From JAWLDB01 sp041686915 (GTDB lineage: Bacteria; Bacillota; UBA994; UBA5500): DNA of 11,698 bases. Position 1 is the first letter of the stretch. Every line of letters begins with the position of its first letter. The translations under genes and the position numbers were made by a program. The stretch lies in NCBI GenBank assembly GCA_041686915.1, contig JAWLDB010000076.1:1-11698 (forward strand), given 5' to 3'. Of the stretch, positions 5,958 through 11,698 are shown in pieces. The notes under the pieces are model-generated. The model worked only from the letters and a program-made list of their open reading frames with translations, was not told where the DNA came from and made no database searches.

Positions 5958-7692
5958 GGTATCCCTCCCATTGAGCGGCCTTCATTTGTAGGCGAGGCTT
6001 GATAACGTGCATGGTTTGCCTGAGCATTGGGACAGCTAACTCCCAACCACTGTCTACTGCCTTCCATAGATTCTGTAAGACCAGGTGGTCGATGATGGAG
6101 ATCAGGTTGGTAGCTTGAGGAAAACGCTCCGCGAGCTCAGCTCCTGACCATCTTTCCGAGTCAGCTGTTGCCAGTAGAATGGCTAGTTCGGCGCTGCTCA
6201 GGTGATCCAGGCAGATATGTTGACAGAAGGAGCGGATCGGTTGGCTGGCGATTACGCGCCGCCATTGTGGACGCTTAATCTCCAGCGAGCCTCTGGGGTT
6301 GGCATCAGCCACCAGTTCGTGCCCGATAAACTGCAACAAGGCTGGGTGACCACCAGTGTCCCGATAAATCTGCCGGGCCATTGCATCCACACCCTGAACA
6401 GACATCCCTAGTTCGGCTAGCGGCCAGGTCAGCAGTTGGAATGCTCCCTGCTGGCAAAGGGGTTTTAACTGCAGAGGGGCGAAGAAGTTGGCTAGCGGGC
6501 TGTTCGGTCGTGACATTTCAGTGTGTAACACCAGATAGCCGGCAGCTATCACCTGCCAATTCAGTTGCTGGGCCAAAGTGCGCAGCAACGCCAGTAAGCT
6601 GTGTATCTCAGGTTCGCTGGAGAACAACACGTCTACTTCGTCGAGGAACAGATGTAGACCCGTTGGCAGAGACTGCCGATAAGTTGCCAGAAACACGGCT
6701 GGTGACAAATCAGCGTCTGGTAGCAAGTTCAGTTCGACTGCCAGGGCTAATAGAAAGTCCTGGCTACGCCGGTATGCCCCGCAGTCCAGATACAGGACTG
6801 TTAGGCTGTGCTGTCGCAACCGTTCAGCCGTTTTCAGGAGCAGTGAGGTCTTTCCAATGCGCCTCCCTCCGGTGACAGCCCAGTGTGTGCCCGGTCGCAA
6901 CAAGCAGTTTATCTCGTGCTCCCTCCCGTAGAACGTCTCCACATTGGCTCCGTGGAAGTGGTAAGGCGAAAGCCAGGTCAGGTCTATGGCAGTCACCAGC
7001 TTGTCGCGCAGGTTGGCAAACCCCGGGCTCACAGCAGCTTTCCATATGTCACCCTTATGCAGCTCCAGTTCACCAGAACAGCCGTTGCGCAGGGCCCATT
7101 GGATAGTAACCGATTGTTTCACCCGTAGCGTTAGGCTCTGCAAGCTATGCAGCTGCCAGCCATGGCTCAAGTCGACTTCATAACCCCTAGCCCCGATCCG
7201 GAACCCTAGAGGTTTTAGGTCCCAGAGCGCTGGTAGCTGCCTGGCTAGCAGGCCAGCCAGCTCAGGTCGTTGTTCACTGCAGTAGGCCGAGTAGTTCCGC
7301 CAGACTTCTCTGGCAACATTAGTTGCATTGGAGAGATGTGACCAGGCTAGACTGCTTACCTCATATGCCTCATCTGCGGCCGCCGTCTGCAGGAGTTGCT
7401 CACTGGCAGAGAGAGGCCCGCCGGATAAGGCTTGTACAGCCAAAAGGCGCAATCTACGGTCGTTTTCCCCAAGCAGGCCGCGCAGTATCTGCTCGTGCTC
7501 CGGACGGATCGGCGTGTTCCATTGGCCCGGGACAGCCAAGTAAGCTACTATCACTGGGTTGCGCAACTCTAGAGGCCACGAACAGACTGTTTGCAGGTGC
7601 GACAGTCGCTCGCCCCAATCAACGGCGCGGGCTACCAGTTGGCCCTGTTGCATGCGTTGCCAGAAACTGCCTTCATCCTGTAGGGCGTTCAT
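5950..7692 (-). CDS. STAND/AAA-type P-loop ATPase with N-terminal helical region
   Basis: 580 residues, cytosolic. Residues 1-155 are mostly helical, and the RRLRLLAVQAL stretch (79-89) looks HEAT-like. Residues 160-245 look like a beta-rich insert. The ATPase domain starts at FYGREHEI (254-261), typical of archaeal-type and STAND ATPases. Walker A is GGRRIGKTS (275-283, K281). Walker B is LHLFLDEVD (346-354, D351/E352). TGGHPALLQF (446-455) matches the GxP sensor motif of this superfamily. The last ~90 residues look like a winged helix. Such proteins are often signal-responsive switches. The ATG at 7692 has GGGAGGTG seven bases upstream and overlaps the end of the TrlF-like gene by 20 bases. 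It is the apparently active ATPase of the pair; the next gene has the same general layout with a broken P-loop. Confidence 0.85.
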   Translation of the reverse strand: MNALQDEGSFWQRMQQGQLVARAVDWGERLSHLQTVCSWPLELRNPVIVAYLAVPGQWNTPIRPEHEQILRGLLGENDRRLRLLAVQALSGGPLSASEQLLQTAAADEAYEVSSLAWSHLSNATNVAREVWRNYSAYCSEQRPELAGLLARQLPALWDLKPLGFRIGARGYEVDLSHGWQLHSLQSLTLRVKQSVTIQWALRNGCSGELELHKGDIWKAAVSPGFANLRDKLVTAIDLTWLSPYHFHGANVETFYGREHEINCLLRPGTHWAVTGGRRIGKTSLLLKTAERLRQHSLTVLYLDCGAYRRSQDFLLALAVELNLLPDADLSPAVFLATYRQSLPTGLHLFLDEVDVLFSSEPEIHSLLALLRTLAQQLNWQVIAAGYLVLHTEMSRPNSPLANFFAPLQLKPLCQQGAFQLLTWPLAELGMSVQGVDAMARQIYRDTGGHPALLQFIGHELVADANPRGSLEIKRPQWRRVIASQPIRSFCQHICLDHLSSAELAILLATADSERWSGAELAERFPQATNLISIIDHLVLQNLWKAVDSGWELAVPMLRQTMHVIKPRLQMKAAQWEGYHV

Positions 7693-10057
7693 TTGTGTTC
7701 ACCTCCCAGCCATAGCGGGTTGCTCGCTTTAGAAAGGCCTCTCTTCCGCCTTCCAGGATGCGTTGCAGCGCACCGCTGACGTGTTCCTGCTCGAGGTATC
7801 CGGCAGCCAAAACTGAGGCACGCTTACCGTCTGACTCTAGCACTATCGACAATTCAGCATCGCCTAACACCGGTAGATTTGGGTTGTGGGTGACGATGAT
7901 CAACTGTCTGCGAAACTTGGCTTTGCGAAGCGCGGGCACTACCGCATCGAATATGTAGGCGTTGTCCAAGTTATCCTCCGGTTGGTCAATCACTAGAGGT
8001 TTGTCACCCGACAGGAGCAGGAGAGGCAGCATAGCAGTGCAGCGTTGACCTGCGGACAACTCTTCTGCCTGCTTGGGAACACCGCGTTCCATCAGCCAAA
8101 GTTCCACTCTGTCTTCAACCAGGCAGGCATCAAGACGTCTAAAGCTTCGGTGGGCACGGAGCAGACGCATGCATTCCCGTAATCTGCTCGGGGACAGGCC
8201 GGATGTCTCCAGTAACTCCGGCCGATCATCGAGCGTAGCCTTGAATAAGATCTGTGGGTCGACGCTTTCTCCCAGGGCCTTGGCGCATTTCACCCAGGCA
8301 CTGCCAGCAGGCAGCATCTCAAGCAACAGTGCCTCGAGCCGGCTGCGTTCTCTTCCGGGCAGCAGCGACAACTGTACATCCACCAGTAGTTCATTGAGCT
8401 TGGCCGCTGCATTTGCCCGTTGCTGTCTCAGTTGCAGAACTGCCTGGTATCTTCTCTGCAGTAGTTCATTTCTCGTTATGAGCAGGGACTGCTTATCAGT
8501 CTCGCGCAGCCTTACTTGTTCCACCTCAGACTGCAGCTGCAACAGGCGCCTGACCTGTTGCCTGTACTTCAGGTGGTCGTACATGGTCGTCTGTTCCTGT
8601 TCAGCTTGTTCGGCCTGCTGCAGCAGTTCCTGCCATGCGCTTTCCAGGTAATGCAGCAGCTGTTGGCCGGTCTGGTATACTGCTTCCTCTCCCTCGTGCT
8701 TCAACCAAAGCGAGAGCAGTTGGTCTGACTCAGCAATAAACTGATGGCTTAGCCCTGTAAGGCGTTGCAGTAATCGTTGTCGTTCATCCAGGTGATGTAG
8801 TTGGCGCTCGCTATCCCACAAACGCTCCCAGTCAGTCCCTACCCGCGATGGCATTTGACTGGCGAGCTCCTCATATTCCCACATCAGTTCACGTTTGGTT
8901 GAGAGCTCCTCTTCGCAATAATCCAGGTTATTGGTGTTCTGCTCGAGTTGTTCCGTCAGTTGATCAATGCTTGTCCGTAGCAGGCCTTCCGGATCGGCGT
9001 GGTAATCAAGCAGCTGCAGACGGTACTCCGGGCTAAGGGCAGCTGTCTCAATCTCACCCTGGCTAAACACTTCCACTAGCCCAAGTGAAGGTGGTCTTTC
9101 GCGCAGGCAGGCTGTTAAAGAGTGTTGCTTTCCGGTTTCGCTAATCGTCAGAGACACTTGTCCTTCTTTCAAAACAGCAGTCAGCTGTTGCTCTGCTGCT
9201 GCCCGCAGGCGTGGGTCCAAGGCGGGTTGCCCTATAGCCAAACGCAGACAGTTTACCAAGCTGCTCTTGCCAGTGCCTCGCCCTCCTGTGATACAGTTCA
9301 GGTGCGGATTTAGGCTGAGAGCAACACCGTCCAGCAATCCGCCACTCACACTTACCGAATCGACATGCAGGCGGGGTGTCTTTGGCGTGGCAGATAAGCG
9401 GCTAAGCGGGTCGTCAAGAGCTGCCCGTAGCTCATGAAACCCCGGAAATTCCATCTTTACATGGGTGGTGTTTCTTCCTATCTGCTCCGGCAGGGTTGCA
9501 TTGCTGCCGGTCAGCACAGGTAGGTTAAGCTCGGAAACAGGTTGCTCCATAGCCTGCAGCAGGCCGACTCTCTCCCAACTAGCTAACTGACCTCGTTCCA
9601 TTTCAGCTGCCAGGCCGTACTCTGCGTGTGGGTGCGCTGCAATACAGAGGCCTCCAAGCCGTTTTACCTGGCTATGCAGTTCTACCATCGTGGCCGGCAG
9701 GATAAATGTCGGGTCACCCCAGGCATGGCGTGGTAGCATCAACTGTTGCAGCATCTGTTCCAATTGCGCAAAGCTAGTGTCTTCGGGAAAAATGCAGAGT
9801 ACGTGCACCCCCCTTCTCCCTCCTGGTACAGTCAGTTCTACTCCTGGCAGGACGCGAACAGGTAGAGTCTTACCCAAGTTAATCAGTTCAGGAACACCTT
9901 GGATGGAATTGCTGTCTGTCAGTGCCAGTAGAGCTACCCCTGCAGCTTGTGCCTGTTCCAGCAGGCTCATGACTGAAAGCCGGCACCCGCGAGTGTGGCT
10001 GGAATGTACATGCAGATCTACCAAGTGCCAGACCGCACCAGGCCCGATTGCGAACAT
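7673..10057 (-). CDS. trlF: TrlF-like protein: PHP domain fused to an SMC/RecN-type ABC ATPase
   Basis: 794 residues. Residues 10-225 form a PHP phosphoesterase domain: DLHVHSS (14-20), LTDSNS (46-51), PGVELT (71-76), H85 and AHPH (141-144). Canonical TDH has become TDS (S49), and the usual SDAH near residue 185 reads SNAT (N186, T188), so three likely metal-ligand positions are changed. The ABC ATPase is complete: Walker A GGRGTGKSS (258-266), Q-loop FSQGEI (331-336), a long coiled coil of roughly 360-560, signature LSAGQR (667-672), Walker B PLVIDQPEDNLD (687-698) and the H-loop at H724. This layout matches the TrlF family, ABC ATPases related to SMC/RecN/Rad50 proteins acting on DNA or RNA ends. 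The ATG at 10057 has GAGGTGA six bases upstream. It is the first gene of the operon, with LexA-like boxes in its control region. Confidence 0.9.
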   Translation of the reverse strand: MFAIGPGAVWHLVDLHVHSSHTRGCRLSVMSLLEQAQAAGVALLALTDSNSIQGVPELINLGKTLPVRVLPGVELTVPGGRRGVHVLCIFPEDTSFAQLEQMLQQLMLPRHAWGDPTFILPATMVELHSQVKRLGGLCIAAHPHAEYGLAAEMERGQLASWERVGLLQAMEQPVSELNLPVLTGSNATLPEQIGRNTTHVKMEFPGFHELRAALDDPLSRLSATPKTPRLHVDSVSVSGGLLDGVALSLNPHLNCITGGRGTGKSSLVNCLRLAIGQPALDPRLRAAAEQQLTAVLKEGQVSLTISETGKQHSLTACLRERPPSLGLVEVFSQGEIETAALSPEYRLQLLDYHADPEGLLRTSIDQLTEQLEQNTNNLDYCEEELSTKRELMWEYEELASQMPSRVGTDWERLWDSERQLHHLDERQRLLQRLTGLSHQFIAESDQLLSLWLKHEGEEAVYQTGQQLLHYLESAWQELLQQAEQAEQEQTTMYDHLKYRQQVRRLLQLQSEVEQVRLRETDKQSLLITRNELLQRRYQAVLQLRQQRANAAAKLNELLVDVQLSLLPGRERSRLEALLLEMLPAGSAWVKCAKALGESVDPQILFKATLDDRPELLETSGLSPSRLRECMRLLRAHRSFRRLDACLVEDRVELWLMERGVPKQAEELSAGQRCTAMLPLLLLSGDKPLVIDQPEDNLDNAYIFDAVVPALRKAKFRRQLIIVTHNPNLPVLGDAELSIVLESDGKRASVLAAGYLEQEHVSGALQRILEGGREAFLKRATRYGWEVNTNERPTG

Positions 10058-10064
10058 GTGTTCT
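10051..10064. promoter_or_regulatory. LexA/DinR-like box over the trlF-like start codon
   Basis: CGAACATGTGTTCT matches the Gram-positive SOS consensus CGAAC-N4-GTTCG at nine of ten fixed bases, with a perfect GAAC-N4-GTTC dyad. It overlaps the start codon (10055-10057) and lies about 7 to 20 bases after the predicted transcription start, where a bound repressor would block elongation. Confidence 0.7.
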
Positions 10065-10077
10065 CACCTCAGTACTC

Positions 10078-10107
10078 ATTATAGCCGAACATATGTGTGC
10101 AGTTCAA
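10078..10107 (-). promoter_or_regulatory. Sigma-A type promoter of the TrlF-like ATPase operon
   Basis: On the minus strand TTGAAC (10102-10107) and a perfect TATAAT (10078-10083) are 18 bases apart. Transcription would start near 10071, giving a leader of about 14 bases that contains the GAGGTGA ribosome-binding site. A LexA-like box fills the spacer. Confidence 0.8.
10086..10099. promoter_or_regulatory. LexA/DinR-like box between -35 and -10 of the TrlF-like operon
   Basis: CGAACATATGTGTG matches the strict CGAAC-N4-GTTCG consensus at eight of ten bases, and the looser consensus with purine/pyrimidine positions at 13 of 14. It sits wholly inside the promoter spacer, the classic place for an SOS operator. 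A second, better box lies 35 bases away, centre to centre. Confidence 0.6.
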
Positions 10108-10262
10108 CTTTTCCTTTCGAGCTATTGCAGGATTAGGGTCGCTGAATCGGGAAATATAATAGATATAGCAAAGTATGGCAGGTATTCGGAAACCTTTAGC
10201 TCTACTATACGTATTGCAGTAGTAGGCTGAAGTAGAAATTGGTAAGAGCTAGACCAATATAC

Positions 10263-10270
10263 AGGAGGGG
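10263..10270 (+). promoter_or_regulatory. Strong ribosome-binding site of the UPF0182 gene
   Basis: AGGAGGGG ends six bases before the ATG at 10277 and settles the start codon. Confidence 0.85.
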
Positions 10271-10276
10271 ACTAAC

Positions 10277-11698
10277 ATGCGAAGATGGCTAATCTTCATC
10301 ATACCCGTGGCGCTCTTTGTCCTGCTGTCGTCGACGGCAGGCATCTACACTGAGCTGCTTTGGTACCAAACCGTAGGCTATATCAACATATTCTGGAAGG
10401 TGATCACTTCCCAGCTGGCGGTAAGCTTGTTCGTCGCGGCCATCGCTTTTATCTTCACCCTATTCAACTTGTATCTGCTGCGCCGCAATATGCGCAAGCG
10501 GATGCGTGGGTCAGTGGATGAGAGCAACATCCGCTACTTTCCTACATCCCATAGCTACATGGAGTATATCGATGATTTCCTGAGCAGTCGTTATGTGACC
10601 TTGGGCCTGTTCGCTATCTCGCTGGCTGTGGCTGTTATGTGGGGAATCGGCTCAACCGGTCAGTGGATGAATTTCCAAATGTATCTCAATAAGACTCCTT
10701 TTAATCTGGCCGATCCAATCTTAAATCAAGATGCCGGTTATTATCTGTTCCAGCTGCCGTTCATGCTTTATCTCTACCGTACTGTCATGGGACTGTTTGT
10801 GGTTGTCCTGCTCGGAGCAACCGGTCTGTACTTCCTTTCAGGTTTGCTTTCTTTGAGTGCTCCTGGTGGACGTTCAGCCATAGCTCATGTTTCAGGTCTT
10901 CTAGCGCTAGTGCTTGCCATGAAGGGCCTTGGCTATAAGCTGAACATAGACCAACTGGTCTACTCACCCCGTGGGGTAGCTTTTGGCGCCAGCTATACCG
11001 ATGTAATGGCGTCGCTCCCCATTTTCCGTATACTTATGCTGCTCTCATTTGTGCTGGCGGCTGGTGCTCTCTTGAATATCTTCTTGCGGCGTTTCCGCTT
11101 GACGCTGGCTTTGCCAGCTGCGCTGCTTTTGCTATCCGTACTCGCTGGCAGCATTTATCCGAGCTTTATCCAGCGCTTCAGCGTTGAGCCGAATGAGTTG
11201 GTTCGTGAGACCCCCTACATTGAAAACAACATCCGCTTCACGCGCATCGGCTTCGACATTGATAAAATCCAAGAGATACCTCTTGGCCAGCCTGCTTCGT
11301 TGACAGCGCAGACGTTGGAAGAGAACGAGGGAACGATTGACAACATCCGCCTGCTCGACTGGCGGTTGCTGAATCAGACGTACTCGCAGCTGCAGGGCAT
11401 CAGGCCATACTACCGTTTCAACGACATAGATATAGACCGCTATACAATTGACGGCCAGCTGCGACAGCTGATGGTCTCGGTGCGGGAGATGAGCGTTCAG
11501 GACCTGCAGGACAACCGCACCTGGTTAACCGAACATCTGGTATATACCCATGGTTATGGGGCAGTTGTCTCACCGGTAAACCGCATCACTGCTCAAGGGC
11601 AACCCGAGTTTCTGCTCGGGGACATCCCCCCGCGCACTGATGTGGAAGAACTGCAGCTTAGTCGGCCGCAGATCTACTTCGGCGAGCTGACCAACGAC
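10277..11698 (+). CDS. UPF0182 (COG1615) family integral membrane protein, 3' end outside the window
   Basis: The reading frame is open for 474 codons from the ATG at 10277 to the window edge, with no stop. The first ~300 residues hold about seven hydrophobic membrane segments, the first near residues 4-22 (WLIFIIPVALFVLLSS). A soluble region follows with hallmarks of the family: NIRFTRIGFD, EGTIDNIRLLDWRLL, IRPYYRFNDIDIDRY, LVYTHGYGAVVSPVN and RPQIYFGE. Family members are roughly 900 residues, so about half is present. They are membrane proteins of unknown function, probably with a large extracytoplasmic domain. The gene is transcribed away from the TrlF-like operon and shares its 219-base intergenic region. 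No convincing promoter is seen for it. Nothing ties it functionally to the operon. Its own translation is read directly from the sequence. Confidence 0.95.
   Translation, partial: MRRWLIFIIPVALFVLLSSTAGIYTELLWYQTVGYINIFWKVITSQLAVSLFVAAIAFIFTLFNLYLLRRNMRKRMRGSVDESNIRYFPTSHSYMEYIDDFLSSRYVTLGLFAISLAVAVMWGIGSTGQWMNFQMYLNKTPFNLADPILNQDAGYYLFQLPFMLYLYRTVMGLFVVVLLGATGLYFLSGLLSLSAPGGRSAIAHVSGLLALVLAMKGLGYKLNIDQLVYSPRGVAFGASYTDVMASLPIFRILMLLSFVLAAGALLNIFLRRFRLTLALPAALLLLSVLAGSIYPSFIQRFSVEPNELVRETPYIENNIRFTRIGFDIDKIQEIPLGQPASLTAQTLEENEGTIDNIRLLDWRLLNQTYSQLQGIRPYYRFNDIDIDRYTIDGQLRQLMVSVREMSVQDLQDNRTWLTEHLVYTHGYGAVVSPVNRITAQGQPEFLLGDIPPRTDVEELQLSRPQIYFGELTND

Noticed and set aside
6381..6875. A 164-residue + strand open frame opposite the STAND ATPase gene
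   Set aside because: No motifs, no ribosome-binding site, and it lies wholly antisense to a gene with clear Walker motifs.
8073..8651. A 192-residue + strand open frame opposite the TrlF-like gene
   Set aside because: It is serine- and arginine-rich, lacks a ribosome-binding site, and is the antisense shadow of the coiled-coil coding region.
10131..10160. A + strand promoter for the UPF0182 gene using TATAAT at 10155-10160
   Set aside because: The -10 is perfect but the hexamer 16 bases upstream (TTAGGG) is a poor -35, and the start would leave a leader of over 100 bases. Not supported enough to list.

Overview
The window looks like the chromosome of a Gram-positive, Clostridia-type bacterium (Firmicutes). 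The GC content is moderate. Shine-Dalgarno sites are strong (AGGAGG, GGGAGGTG), GTG and TTG starts are used, and there are a SpoIIE-type phosphatase, a UPF0182 membrane protein, a DUF134 regulator and two sites resembling the Gram-positive LexA (DinR) box. No species can be named from this stretch.

Layout. Positions 1-97 are the 3' end (domains V and VI) of a group II intron on the + strand. The intron abuts the 3' end of an Mrp/NBP35-type ATPase gene (115-894, -). Upstream of that gene are a Fur-family regulator (942-1391, -) with its own near-consensus promoter, and a DUF134 zinc-ribbon DNA-binding protein (1517-1972, -) with its own promoter and intrinsic terminator. Next comes a tightly packed minus-strand cluster, read in the order ComK-like protein (4430-3909), SpoIIE/PP2C-type phosphatase (3844-3143), small P-loop kinase-like protein (3133-2741) and HD-domain phosphohydrolase (2738-2070). 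A tandem array of about 20-bp repeats lies directly upstream of a weak promoter for this cluster.

The most interesting part is a three-gene minus-strand operon at 10057-4677, ended by a strong intrinsic terminator at 4626-4653. Its first gene encodes a TrlF-like protein, a PHP domain fused to an SMC/RecN-type ABC ATPase, in which several PHP metal-ligand positions are replaced. The second encodes a STAND/AAA-type ATPase with intact Walker motifs. The third encodes a regulator with a degenerate P-loop and an OmpR-type winged helix. The genes overlap by 20 and 8 bases. The operon promoter (TTGAAC-18-TATAAT) has one LexA-like box between its -35 and -10 and a second over the start codon. I infer a DNA-damage-inducible, three-component ATPase system, possibly genome defence or DNA repair. 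Function is not proven by the sequence.

Divergent from this operon is a UPF0182-family membrane protein (10277 onward, +) that runs off the right edge. No stretch over 300 bases lacks a gene; the two largest gaps are 4431-4676 and 10058-10276.
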